Assembly (NCBI GenBank): GCA_030280995.1
Contig: JASXTE010000002.1
Span: 33,903,683 to 33,967,682, forward strand
From: Hemileia vastatrix
Lineage: Eukaryota > Basidiomycota > Pucciniomycetes > Pucciniales > Zaghouaniaceae
Length of the DNA: 64,000 nucleotides
Direction of reading: 5' to 3'
Each line of letters starts with the position of its first letter. The stretch's first letter is position 1. The notes beneath the pieces were generated by a model. That model was not told the DNA's origin and did not search any database. It worked only from the letters and a program-made list of their open reading frames with translations. Shown here one piece after another: positions 44,201 to 55,017 of this stretch. Both the position numbers and the translations under genes were made by a program.

Positions 44201-44688
44201 AAACTTTTAAAGTAGAAGGCTGCTTTGGGATCTTGAATAAATAAATTTACCATACGCGGGAATACAGAATATTTTTCAAAGGGACACCTTAAGGGGACTG
44301 ACTACTTTTTGAGCTGCGACGGAGACCACCTTTCTATTTATAGTGCTTTTCCTTCTATCAAGTTTACAATATCTCTCTCTTACCGCTGCTTTCCGGAGGT
44401 GACAATGTTAGATTGATTACTTTTTAACTCTCCTTCTTAAAGGTTTCATTCTATAAAGATTAATGTTAAGGCGTCCTTTTTTAAAACATACATCTCCACC
44501 AGTTTATGTGTAGATATATAAGTCATTCTTTCTATGAATATATTTTTCTAAAAGGGAAAAGCTAGTCGGACACATCATGCACATCAGCCATTGACTATTT
44601 TTGGAAAACATGAACCTCATATCATCTTTGTCATCAAATCATGAATTTAGCTCTTTATTTTTACTTCAGAGCCTCATTTACAGTGTGA

Positions 44689-45292
44689 AGTAAACATACG
44701 CTACACTTAGCTGTTTAGAGACTTTTTATGTATATGTTTTTTATTATACATGTTTTCGCACTGGTTTTTTTCCCCTGTTTTCCTGTTTTGCTTGTTTTTG
44801 GTGTGGCTTATCTGAGTTTGAAGTTGTCACTCGTTTTTCAGTGTGACTGATCCAAATTTAAAGATTTAATTTCTACCTGTAGACCTCAATGCTGGCATTG
44901 TAGGAATGTAAAGTAAGGTAGTGGTGAAAAAAATATACCCATGAAATTGTTTTTGCTAGTCTCTTTTCTACTTGAGTTAGCCTACTTTCCGAAAAAGACA
45001 AACTAGACTGGTACCTTGGTCTGTAGCAAAGGCTTTGGCTGCTTCTTCAGCCTCGCTCAATGATTGGTAAATTCAATTCTCTGACATGAATGTTGTATTC
45101 TTCATTTGACGTCTTACTGGAATCTCTTGCAAGAGACTAAAGGACATGTCAAACAAGTAAAATTCTACTGTGACATAAGAAAAAAAAACATAAAAACAGG
45201 AAACATTAAAAAAAACCAGTGCGAATACGTACATAATAACAAAAAATATATATAGGAAGTCTCTAAATAGCTAAGTGTTGCGTATGTTTACT
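44689..45292. mobile_element. 604-bp element with ~110-bp terminal inverted repeats
   Basis: The left AGTAAACATACGCTACACTT... and right ...AGTGTTGCGTATGTTTACT are inverted and stay similar for about 110 bp, including GTTTAGAGACTT, TTCGCACTGGTTTTTTT and TTTCCTGTTTT. The interior has no transposase. No clear target duplication was found. It is a long-TIR MITE-like or foldback element of unknown superfamily. Confidence 0.75.
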
Positions 45293-45496
45293 AAAAATTT
45301 TGCCCAACATACTCAGCATTTTTGGTGGACAATAGGCTAGCGTAATGAAGTAATGAGAGAAAATGCTGGGTAAGATGGTCAAAACATTGGAATGCTGCAC
45401 CAATCATTTTCAATGTAGCTTTAATGACATCGCCCATTTCTACATACAGTCCTCTGCTAGGGTAGTGATTTAAATTTGACATCAGGTTGAAAAAGG

Positions 45497-45595
45497 CTGG
45501 AACCTGCGGGTAGGTCCTTATCTCTGACTGAACTATGATAGTTCAATTAGAGGGAGGCGCCTGCTGAAAGGTGCCCACTTTTTTTTTCTGATGAC
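45497..45595. mobile_element. Diverged copy of the palindromic-end insertion family
   Basis: ACCTGCGGGTAGGTCCTTATCTCTGAC followed ~50 bp later by GGCGCCTGCTGAAAGGTGCC parallels the two ends of the insertion at 19636-19852 (GCAGGTGCCAATCCTTATCT, and GGCACCTGCTAGCAGGTGC). It is shorter and degenerate. Confidence 0.45.
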
Positions 45596-45842
45596 ATGAA
45601 AGCTTTTGAAATTTTTCACAATATAGAATACAAGATTCCCCCTCAAGGGTATTATATGTCTGGTTGATAGAAAAATACATTCATAGGGTCTGCTAGAAAT
45701 CGTGAACATATGCATGACCTATCTGAGTCTTTTTACTTTTATTATCTCACTTTCACATGACGCTCTCTTATGGGAACGTTGAGCCCGTCTACTGACATCA
45801 ACCCTTCCACATTTTATTGGTTTTTAAAAGGGCATTTGCTGA

Positions 45843-47268
45843 TTCTCCTTCACCTCAAAAAGCATTTCTATCAACACACAAGACCAGAATTATTTACAAA
45901 ACTTTGATCTATCTAGATCCATTTCACATCTTTCAAAAGAGGATCCCGTCTTTCAGTTCGGCTTCAGTTTCCAACGTTATTGTTGCTTTGTTTGCATGGA
46001 TGGTAATGTTTCTCTACCCAAAAAAAATATCACGATACTTCCTTTTCAACCAGTGATAACTTCACAGTCTTTTATGGTCGGATTGTTGATGGCGATTCAT
46101 GTTTTTCAGAAATGAATTCGAATTTATCGGCCATGAATTCTCCTTCGCCACCAGGCAGTTTTCCGAAACGCTTGCCTTGCTGTCAAAAATTTCCCCCACT
46201 CAAATCAGTTCATTTTCCACAACAAAATTTGGCAGAGGACGAGGCATTTCTTCCTAGATTTTCTAGAGTTCAGGTTGCAGAATCAGAGACTAGTTTTGAG
46301 CTACATGAAAATGATCAATCTCCTCCATGGCACACCATCATGATTCCGACTCACGAAATGTTTAGCAACTCTTTCTCGCCAAAAATTTTTTCTTTTCCTT
46401 TAAAAAAGCTACCTCCCCTTCAAATCACCCCGCGAATCACATATGGAAGTCTCAATCACAATTCTTCCTATCTGAACAGCAAAAACTCAATTGAGGGAAA
46501 AGTTATTTCCTCTACCGGCTCATATCTTCTCGCTCAACCTTCGGTAAGAAATAATGATTTTCCTTCTAAGGTAAACTTATTTTAATTTCAGTTGTCTCGA
46601 TTATCATCAAAAATTGTGTTGTGTGGTTCATTTTCTGCATTTTTTCATGTCGTTTAGACAAATGCCATAGCTTTACCTTCCACCATTACAAACTCTTCTA
46701 ACAGGAATGAAGAAATGAGATGCCTCCCTGAATTGCATGCGGATACACCTACAACACTGGATTTGGTATATCAAAAAAAAGGTAAATACCTACCGCAACA
46801 TGTTATATTTAAACCTAAACAAGGTATATTTTCTGAATTCCGTATAGTGCCTTCAACACACAGTTATTATTCAAGAGAATTTCAGAATGATAAACTATCA
46901 AAGTGAGTTTTTTTGATGTCTCATCATTATGATATAAAGCTGATGAGTTTTACGCTCTAACTGGGCCAGGGGTCAGCTTCTATTCAGCCTTATATAATGA
47001 TGCATCATGTTTAAAACACTTAATTTTTCAGCTCGAAAATGCAAAAGTCTTCGTTCAACTATTTTAGCTGAAAGCAGCTCATGGTCACAACCACGGCAGG
47101 GTATTGGCATTTTAATCCATAATTTATTGTTATTGTTTTAATTTTCGGTTTCCTTTTTTAGAAACGACAAAATATTTATGTAAACATTGTCAACAACCAT
47201 ACATTTACTCCGGGTTTCTTAAAAAACACGAAAAGAAATGTCAACTAAAGTCAAGATATGAGCTTTAG
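45843..47268 (+). CDS. Spliced gene with C-terminal zinc finger, unknown function
   Basis: Exons 45843(or earlier)-46002, 46110-46543, 46658-46781, 47032-47100 and 47162-47268 join in frame across GT-AG introns of 107, 114, 250 and 61 nt and give roughly 300 residues. Each junction phase checks out (1, 0, 1, 1). Exon 2 is Ser/Pro-rich (NSPSPPGSFPKRLP, SPPWHTIMIPTHEMF), typical of disordered regulators. The last exon encodes CKHCQQPYIYSGFLKKHEKKC, a C-x2-C-x12-H-x4-C finger, then a short basic tail and TAG. The 5' end is unresolved: the first exon may start further upstream, or translation may begin at ATG 46112. Probably a nuclear DNA- or RNA-binding host protein. No family is recognised, and I cannot exclude that it is decayed upstream. 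Confidence 0.5.
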
Positions 47269-47506
47269 CAGCAACATTAATCACGGGGACATTAAGACAA
47301 AGAGAATTTTTTATCATTATCAGTACTAATTATTTGTAATAACTTGAATCCATTTTAAAGGAATACATTTGTTTAGCTTAAGGGATATTTTTTAATATTT
47401 TAATCATAGGTTTATGTTGTCTCGAGCTCATTGGAATCACGAAATTAAATGTGTCAGCTTTTAAGCTATTTCCTTAGTTGTCTACTTCGGACAACTTGTC
47501 TATTGT
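47269..47506. other. 3' flank of the zinc-finger gene
   Basis: No ORF. It ends with ATTGT (47502-47506), the target duplication of the copia insertion. Confidence 0.5.
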
Positions 47507-47623
47507 TGTTAAGTCACTAGGACTATGTACTTAGTTATGTGAGCAAATGTATATAGTCTGTAGTCGCGGCGTCCCCTGTTCTCCGGTTCTTTCCGGAGTT
47601 CTACAGGCTGACACCGTGCTACA
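47507..47623 (+). repeat. Copia 5' LTR (117 bp)
   Basis: Very short LTR starting TGTTAAGTCACTAGG and ending GTGCTACA. The following GGTTATGGGCTG is not a classical initiator-Met primer site. Confidence 0.92.
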
Positions 47624-47723
47624 GGTTATGGGCTGTACCCGCGGGCATTGAAACGTTAGCCATAGATAACTCCACCAGCGTTAGTGACACTAGGAACGCT
47701 AGTAGCCGAGAGACCCCCAGCGT

Positions 47724-50700
47724 ATGTCTAAAAAAGACGAAACCTCAGACGCTGGTAAAACTAAAACTACCCGACTCACTCGCTCAATTTCTAACCGTGA
47801 GCTTCGTGGCCTCGGTATCAATCCACTTACTCCTACTCCCGAGACTCAATCTTTTTTGCGCGGCACTCGTGCTCATCCCTCCATTACACCAGCACCAACT
47901 CTTACACCTATTCCACAGAAGCCTCCCACACCTATACCCTTCCCCCTTTCTTCACTCTCCTCTCCTCTATCTCAATCGCAAATCAAAGCGATTGCTCCCC
48001 TCCCACCCAACCCCCAAGTATCACCTACCTTAAATAAAAATAGCGAGGTACCTACCCTCGCTTCTACCCCGCCTCTACCCCTAGCATCACCTACCCTCGC
48101 TTCTACCCCTAGCATCTCCACATATCAAAACGAGGCCTCCACCCTCGTTCTTACCCCTACCCCTGTTTCCATCTCTCACCCCCTCACAGAGCATAGCGAA
48201 GCTCTCAACCTCACTACTACTACCATAACCACCCCAATCGACGACATTACTCGTGCGATTGGGGAATTGTCACTTAGCTCTAATACAATGGCAAATACAA
48301 ATACACCACCACCTATTCCTCGTTCCACATCTCCTTTCAGGAGGAATGTGCCACCTCACCTTGCACAACCACATCAACCCATAGGTATGATTGAGAGACA
48401 ACGAACTTTAAGAAATGTTATTGAATTCACAAAATCCATCCCAACTCTTGAATGTTCTGGCACTAATTTCTCTGAATGGCACAACAATGTCTTAGCTCTG
48501 ATCAAAGATTTTGTAGGCACAAGGGCATATGCACTGAATGATGGCACTGGACCTGATGATTATGAAGACAGAGTGACACATCTAATTCTTCTACACTCTA
48601 TTTCTCCCAACTTGCGCCATGAGATATCCACAGACTTGAAAGCACGCCCAACCTATCTTCATATCTTCAACAAATTCTCTAGATCTAACCATACTTCCAA
48701 AATGACAGCCATTTGTAATTTCATCAACCTTAAGCAAACACAGTTCAATTCACATACTGAGTATCTAGAGGCATTCAACAAATATTTTGAAGCAATTGAA
48801 CGTCAAGGAATCACTTTTGATCATAAAGTATTCAAAGAACTAATGTCTCACGCCTTATTACCTTCATCTCTTAAGGACCTATACGTTGATCTCTGTGTTG
48901 CTTTAGACAATCGTGCTGACACAAATGCGGTCACCTTTGAGGATTTCTGCCAACTGATGCCATCTTTATCTCAAAATAGAGTGGATAGAGAATCTGTATC
49001 AATAACTCCTGCTGCTTCTTTGTCATCTGAACCCATCTTTAGTGTGGCAACTCACCCCCAACGCCATACAGACTCCTACAGGCCCCCAGGTGCTCAAAGA
49101 CAATGCCACGAATGCAAATCAACTGCTCATTTCTTTACCCATTGCCCATACAACCTTAACTCATCCACCTTTTCTGCAAGGCTCTACCTCATGAGAGAAC
49201 GTGCTACGACCCTTACCTCTGACCCAAAGGCAAAAAGCAAACCAATATACATCCCTTACAGACACCCACAACGCAGGCAAATTAGAGCACGGGATGTACA
49301 AATTGAAGCAGATGAAGTCACTATCTTTGAAGAAAATGTGGAGGCTTTGTATGAACAGTTGGAACAAATTGATCTGAACAGTACAGAATGGTCACTCGAA
49401 GCGCTCACCGGGAATGTGGCAATATTGGATTCTGGTGCTACCCATCATGTCACTGGCAATGTGAGCCTTCTCAGAAATTTCAGACCTCTTAAAAATCAAA
49501 TCACTATCAAAGTAGCAACTAACTGTCCTTCCTCATTTATCACTGGCATAGGGGACCTAAAAATAAAAGGAGATGGGAAAGTTGTTACTATTACCAATGT
49601 TTTTTATTGTCCAGAAGTTAGAACTACTCTTATTTCTCTCTTTGATTTAGTGGACAATGGTTTTTGTTTTGATTTATGTTCTGAGGACAATAATTTAGGG
49701 ATTTATTTTAAAGATGAACTGATTATGACAGGGCGGTTGGAAAGTACTAGGAGAAGATGGATTTTAGATGTAATTAGGTCTAGTGACTGCAATCAAAATG
49801 TTTCCTCTTATCTTTTACCATTGCATCCTTCCCTCCTCCGTACTGTTAAAAAGAATGAAACCATCAATCGACCCCCTGCTGCAAAAGGTTCCCTCATGGA
49901 CTGGCATAGAAGGCTTGGCCATACCAGTGAAAACACAATTCGCACTATCATCAGAACTGGAATTGGTGCGGGCTTGCCTCTCTCTATGCCACCAGGTAAG
50001 ATTGACTGTGAAGATTTCTTAATAGCCAAAAGTACAAGAAAGCCATCAGCAACACGGGAATCAAGACCAGAATCAATGATGAGCCTTATTGTTGGAGACC
50101 TGGTTGGTCCTATGGATCCCACTGTTAATGGAGCAAGATGGGAGGCAATGTTTAGAGAAAGTTCAACTTCCTATGGTGAGGTATTTTTACTCAACTCAAA
50201 ATCTGAGGCCACAACTGCTTTTGTTACCTTTTATAAAAAGCTAGAAAATGTTACTGGTAAGAAATTACAAGCATTAAGAACCAATGGGGGGGAAATGCAC
50301 AGTAAACAGATGGCTCAGATCCTGGCTGACATTGGAGCTACTCACGAGATCACTTGTCCTCACCACCATGAACAGAATGGATCAGCTGAACGTTTCAACA
50401 GAACTGTTGGTGACATTTCCAGGACAATCTTACTAGCAAGTGAACTACCTGAATGTTTCTGGGGCCTTGCATACAAATGGGCAGCCCATGTTCACAACCA
50501 GCTCCCAAATGTCAAGACTGGTGACAAAACTCCTCTGAAGCTCATGTACAATTGTGACCCAACTTACTCAAACCTCAGAATATTTGGTGAAACAGCTTTT
50601 GTCCATATCCACAAAGAAACTAGACGTAAACTGGACCAATGTGCTTTGATTTGTAAGTGTATAGGCTATTCTCTGAATAACACAGGTTGGATTTTTTGGC

Positions 50701-52352
50701 ACCCAGAGTCGAACTCCTTCTTTGAATCTGCTATGGCTGTTTTCCCTGGTGACCAACTTCCGGCTCACAAAGCTGCTTATCAACCACCACCATCTAAGGG
50801 CTCTCTAGGTCATATCCTCAATAATATGAAGCTAGGTGATTTCAAGGATAATGAAACTCTTATCTCTCAGGAAAAAGCTGTGCTTGAGACTGTTACAAAA
50901 GGTTTGTCCCAATCATCCATTATTCCCAGAACCCATCTGCAAGCTATGATCTCGCCTGACAGTCATAAGTGGGACCAAGCATGCAAAAGGGAACTACTAA
51001 ACATGAAAGATATGGATGTATGGTATGAGGAAAAGCTTCCCCCTGGCCCAAATCTCACCAATGAAAAATGGGTCTTTACAATCAAAAATCCTTCTTCCAA
51101 CACTCCGATATACAAAGCAAGATATGTAGCTAAAGGTTTTTTACAACAGTATGGTATTGATTTTACTGACACCTTTGCCCCAACTGCTACTTTTGCTTCA
51201 CAACGCATTCTCCTCACTTTAGCAGCTTATCACAAATGGCCAGTCAAATCTTTTGATGTCACTGCTGCTTACCTTCACAGTCCAATTGATGAAGCAATTT
51301 GGGTGCGACCTCCTGAAGGTTACCAACTACGTGAAGTTGGCAATGCGTTACGCTTAAAGAAAGCCCTCCATGGCACCAAACAAGCAGCAAGATGCTGGTG
51401 GCTTCATATAGCCAGCAAATTGGACTCTCTGGGGTATAAGGCAAGTCAGTATGATAAAAGCTTCTATGTCCTAAAAAAGAAAGATTGTTTGGGTGTGATA
51501 TGGATACATGTTGATGATGGTATAGTTACTGGTAGCAGTGAGGAGGTGTTAAAAGTTTTGGAAGATGGTTTGGATGGTAGTTTGAAGGTAAAATGGAATG
51601 ATAATGTTGATGGTATAGTAGGTGTTTCTATCAAAGAGGTTCCAGAGGGTTTTGATCTACACGATTTTCAACTCATTGAAAAGATTCTACGGACTCATAA
51701 CCCATCTGGATTGACCACAAGATCACCCTTACCAAACAATTTGGAAATCACCACTGCAAAGGATGAAGAAGTAGCTATAGAGACAACTAAATATCTCTCC
51801 ATTCTAGGTGCTCTCAGTTATGTGGCAGTTGCAACTAGACCAGATCTGTCTTTCCCAGTCAATTTTTTGGCACGCTTCTCCTCCAAACCTAATGCCACCC
51901 ACTGGATTGCTCTCAATCACCTCCTTAGATATGTCCAACACACCGCCACCCTTTGTCTTCACCTCCATCCTGACCGCGACTCTCCACTTGAACTCCTATC
52001 TTTTTCTGATTCCACTTGGAATAACAAAGAATTCTCAAGAGCTCAAAGTGGACATCTGCTACTACTTAATTCCTGCCCAATTGTTTGGACCTCAAGGCGC
52101 CAGTTGACAGTGAGTGATTCATCATGCACAGCTGAGTATGTGGCACTTGGTGGTGGTATGAAAGACACAATTTGGATCTCAAACTTGCTCAAAGATATCT
52201 TCCCTAATATCCCCACGATCAAAATCTTCTGCGACAACAAAGGGGCAATTGCCAATGCAAAAGATAACCCTGGCAACAAGCGGACATGGCATGTGGATAG
52301 GTGTTTCTATATTGTTCATGAACAACTGTTTCTAAAGAAAGCAACGTTGTAA
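47724..52352 (+). CDS. Copia Gag-Pol polyprotein, integrase-dead
   Basis: 1,542 codons from ATG 47724. Order by residue: Pro/Thr-rich N-terminus; UBN2-type Gag about 230-430; zinc knuckle CHECKSTAHFFTHC 461-474; protease DSGATHH at 569; integrase zinc domain (WHRRLGH about 728, CEDF at 762, where CxxC is usual); integrase core with Asp 792 (GDLVGP), Asn 854 in RTNGGE and Glu 889 in GSAERFN; RT with HVDD at 1262-1265; RNase H (SDSTWNN, TAEYVAL). Position 854 is exactly 35 residues before the Glu, so it is the second catalytic Asp of the DD35E triad replaced by Asn (GAT to AAT). A TAA at 52350 cuts the last ~32 residues; the frame then continues with WVPTAQIRADILTKSLG to a TGA at 52446. Structurally recent, but this copy cannot integrate by itself. 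Confidence 0.92.
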   Translation: MSKKDETSDAGKTKTTRLTRSISNRELRGLGINPLTPTPETQSFLRGTRAHPSITPAPTLTPIPQKPPTPIPFPLSSLSSPLSQSQIKAIAPLPPNPQVSPTLNKNSEVPTLASTPPLPLASPTLASTPSISTYQNEASTLVLTPTPVSISHPLTEHSEALNLTTTTITTPIDDITRAIGELSLSSNTMANTNTPPPIPRSTSPFRRNVPPHLAQPHQPIGMIERQRTLRNVIEFTKSIPTLECSGTNFSEWHNNVLALIKDFVGTRAYALNDGTGPDDYEDRVTHLILLHSISPNLRHEISTDLKARPTYLHIFNKFSRSNHTSKMTAICNFINLKQTQFNSHTEYLEAFNKYFEAIERQGITFDHKVFKELMSHALLPSSLKDLYVDLCVALDNRADTNAVTFEDFCQLMPSLSQNRVDRESVSITPAASLSSEPIFSVATHPQRHTDSYRPPGAQRQCHECKSTAHFFTHCPYNLNSSTFSARLYLMRERATTLTSDPKAKSKPIYIPYRHPQRRQIRARDVQIEADEVTIFEENVEALYEQLEQIDLNSTEWSLEALTGNVAILDSGATHHVTGNVSLLRNFRPLKNQITIKVATNCPSSFITGIGDLKIKGDGKVVTITNVFYCPEVRTTLISLFDLVDNGFCFDLCSEDNNLGIYFKDELIMTGRLESTRRRWILDVIRSSDCNQNVSSYLLPLHPSLLRTVKKNETINRPPAAKGSLMDWHRRLGHTSENTIRTIIRTGIGAGLPLSMPPGKIDCEDFLIAKSTRKPSATRESRPESMMSLIVGDLVGPMDPTVNGARWEAMFRESSTSYGEVFLLNSKSEATTAFVTFYKKLENVTGKKLQALRTNGGEMHSKQMAQILADIGATHEITCPHHHEQNGSAERFNRTVGDISRTILLASELPECFWGLAYKWAAHVHNQLPNVKTGDKTPLKLMYNCDPTYSNLRIFGETAFVHIHKETRRKLDQCALICKCIGYSLNNTGWIFWHPESNSFFESAMAVFPGDQLPAHKAAYQPPPSKGSLGHILNNMKLGDFKDNETLISQEKAVLETVTKGLSQSSIIPRTHLQAMISPDSHKWDQACKRELLNMKDMDVWYEEKLPPGPNLTNEKWVFTIKNPSSNTPIYKARYVAKGFLQQYGIDFTDTFAPTATFASQRILLTLAAYHKWPVKSFDVTAAYLHSPIDEAIWVRPPEGYQLREVGNALRLKKALHGTKQAARCWWLHIASKLDSLGYKASQYDKSFYVLKKKDCLGVIWIHVDDGIVTGSSEEVLKVLEDGLDGSLKVKWNDNVDGIVGVSIKEVPEGFDLHDFQLIEKILRTHNPSGLTTRSPLPNNLEITTAKDEEVAIETTKYLSILGALSYVAVATRPDLSFPVNFLARFSSKPNATHWIALNHLLRYVQHTATLCLHLHPDRDSPLELLSFSDSTWNNKEFSRAQSGHLLLLNSCPIVWTSRRQLTVSDSSCTAEYVALGGGMKDTIWISNLLKDIFPNIPTIKIFCDNKGAIANAKDNPGNKRTWHVDRCFYIVHEQLFLKKATL

Positions 52353-52599
52353 TGGGTTCCTACTGCTCAAATACGGGCTGATATACTTACAAAATCACTA
52401 GGCCCATCTCTAACAATGCTGAGAAGGAAGGATGTGTGTGTGTGGTGATGGGGTTATATTTCTTTTCTCTTATCTTTCTTTTATTTTCCTTTTCTTTTTC
52501 TTTTTATTTTTATCTTTTTTATTTATCTTTTCATTTTGGAGTTGGTTATGTTTGTATGGGGGGGTATCAGTAATATTTTTCATAACTAAGTGGGGGGGA

Positions 52600-52778
52600 T
52601 GTTAAGTCACTAGGACTATGTACTTAGTTATGTGAGCAAATGTATATAGTCTGTAGTAGCGGCGTCCCCTGTTCTCAGGTTCTTTCCGGAGTTCTACAGG
52701 CTGACACCGTGCTACAGGTAAGCAATGGATATATTGTTTGGTTCTTTCCGGAGTTCTACAGGCTGACACCGTGCTACA
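52600..52778 (+). repeat. Copia 3' LTR with a duplicated terminus
   Basis: A standard 117-bp LTR (52600-52716), then GGTAAGCAATGGATATATTG plus TTT, then the last 39 bp of the LTR again (52740-52778), then the ATTGT target duplication. The 5' LTR lacks the extension. Confidence 0.85.
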
Positions 52779-52783
52779 ATTGT

Positions 52784-53210
52784 ATCATTATTATTCTGTT
52801 GATTAACATAGCATCTAAAATGACATTATGTGTCACTCATTCAGCTACATAAAAAAGATACATATTTCTGTGAACATAATTACATTACACTTATTGAAAC
52901 CTAAATTAATGATTAAACCTATACTGATGATAGTAGGGAGTATATATAGATTGCGACACTTGATATGCAAAGATAACGGCAAGTTAAATAATACGGGACA
53001 CGGAGGACTTGGGACAAAGATAAGAGAGAAAGGCAAGGGACTTGAGAGATAAAAGACGGAGGGAAAAGGGAATAGGTAAGTAAGTAAATAAAATAAAGAG
53101 GAAAAGAAAGTGGATGCGGAATCAGAAGAGATACCACACCCGTAAGTAATGCTAGTTTCTGTCGGAATTCAAAAACGAATACTTCCTAAGAGCATCTACC
53201 CCCGTTGTAG
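52784..53210. other. Spacer between copia and Harbinger copies, no gene
   Basis: Includes a purine-rich stretch (about 53000-53110, GGGAAAAGGGAATAGG). No coding sequence recognised. Confidence 0.4.
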
Positions 53211-54654
53211 TAAATTTTCAGTAGATACTTGCATAATTGCTGCATCCATTGTTACTGAAATGAGGTTTCACACCCTCGTATGCAGATTCAGTTAGCAAAC
53301 ACGCGATGGGAAAATTTTGTCACCCTCGTGTTGACTTGCCCATTCAGTAAACTCCACTTTTTTTCTCGCGTTCTCACTACTCATTTCACTCTCCTCAACT
53401 TTTCAGATGGAACAACTCATACTTGATGAATTAATTGCAATGGAAGAAGAAATAATTGTATTTACAGAATTGCTAAACTCATATGATACAACAAGGCCTA
53501 AAAAAAAGAATTAATAAATGGAGACCGTGTTGAAGGACATCAACGCTTGATGAAAGATTATTTCAATGTTAATTGTACATAAAACAACCATCTCTTTGAA
53601 CAACGCTTCCAAATAAGCAAAGAACTATTTCAAAAGCTGTCTACAGATTTACAGGAACATAATACCTTTTGGGTTTGGAAAAGTGTAAGTCAATTAACAT
53701 ATAATAGTTTTCTGACTCTAATTTGATATTCTACAGGACTGTTGTGGCCAAATTGGTTTATCACCAGAACAAAAAATTACTTCTGTTCTATGTCATTTGG
53801 CCTATGGAGTCTCTGCTGATAGCACTGATGAATATGTTCGGATTGGAGAAACTACAGCACTACGATGCCTCAAAATATTCATCAAAGATATTATTACATT
53901 ATATAAATCTGAATACTTACCTGAACCTACGCAAGAAGAAAAGAAATTTATTCTCCAAGAATATGAGGAATGTGGTTTCCCAGGATGCCTTGGCGCAATT
54001 GATGGCATGCATTGGGCTTGGAAAAATTGCCCAGGAGCATGGGCAGGTCAGTTTCAGGGCAAACAAGGTTCACCTAAAATGATTTTGGAGGCGGTTTACA
54101 GCAAAAGCTTACGTTTCTGGCACTGCTTTTTTGGCTCCCCTGGCTCCTTGAATGATATTAATGTGCTTCACAGAAGCAGTATTTTTGATAAACTTCCTTC
54201 AGGAACACAAGATACAATAAAATTTAAAATTAACCAACACAAATATTCAAATGCCTACTATCTTGCTGATGGAATATATCCTTCCTGGTCATCTTTGGTC
54301 AAAACTATTCCTCACCCACAAGATGCTTCAAGTAGATACTTTGATAAGCTTCAAGAGGCTGCACAAAAAGATATTGAGCGTGCTTTTGGCGTATTGCAAG
54401 CTTGTTGGGGAATAATCACCCAACCTTGTCGTCTATGGGACATTAATTCTGTAAAAGATGTCATGACATGTTGTGTCATTCTTCACAACATGGTCATAGA
54501 ATCTAAGTCAGAAAATGATTCTTACATTTCAAATGAATCAATCAGAAGTCAAATAATTACCAACCACAATGATCTGATCCTCTCCAATACATTATCAAAC
54601 TACATCCGCTGTAATCAAGAGTTACATAATTCAAGTATACACTTCCAGCTTTGA
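53211..54654 (+). pseudogene. Harbinger transposase copy A (plant-transposon-protein type)
   Basis: Exon 1 (ATG 53407 to 53684) joins exon 2 (53737-54654) across a 52-nt GTAAGT...CTACAG intron. Exon 2 is intact and carries the nuclease: GAIDGMHWAWKNCPGAW (first Asp, 54001), FFGSPGSLNDINVL (second Asp, 54154) and IERAFGVLQACWG (Glu, 54376). It belongs to the Pfam 'plant transposon protein' group of PIF/Harbinger DDE transposases. Exon 1 is broken: after RPKKKN the frame meets TAA TAA, and the protein-like continuation (VEGHQRLMKDYFN) is shifted; one Tyr codon is also TAA near 53579. The flanking 5' repeat starts near 53211. No SANT/Myb partner gene lies alongside. Confidence 0.82.
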
Positions 54655-55017
54655 GAGGACCTTAAAGCACATAACTGGGCATCTAGAGGGAATTTGGATA
54701 TCTGAAGTAAAAAAAATTGAAAAGTGATAAATTTACGGTGCACATAAAATAATAAGGCTACTATTATAAAAGGGGAGTTGGATATTATATTGCAAGATGA
54801 GAAAATATGATATTATATTGCAAGATGAGAAAAGAAGTGAGCGGAAATGGGCATTTGGAAGAGTGTTTTTATATTCAAATCTGGATCTGGTAGGATAGAA
54901 AGACATTACAAAGACTTCTCCTTCTTCTGGAATTTTTGTCAGCTGTAAATAATTTGTGGTGTTAGCTTGAGCCAACAGAAAAGAATATAAGATAATGAAA
55001 AATAAAAAAGAAAACAT
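54655..55017. other. Linker between Harbinger copies
   Basis: Non-coding, with a ~27-bp tandem duplication (GATATTATATTGCAAGATGAG twice near 54781-54830). It ends where copy B's left terminus begins. Confidence 0.5.

Larger units (their letters stand above)
47507..52778 (+). mobile_element. Ty1/copia element
   Basis: 117-bp LTRs (47507-47623 and 52600-52716, TGTTAAGTCAC...GTGCTACA) differ at two positions. The target duplication ATTGT is at 47502-47506 and 52779-52783. The right copy lies not after the standard LTR end but after an extra 62 bp: 23 bp of filler plus a second copy of the last 39 bp of the LTR. A polypurine tract (GTGGGGGGGA) abuts the 3' LTR. A single polyprotein frame fills the interior, as in Pseudoviridae-type elements. 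Confidence 0.92.
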
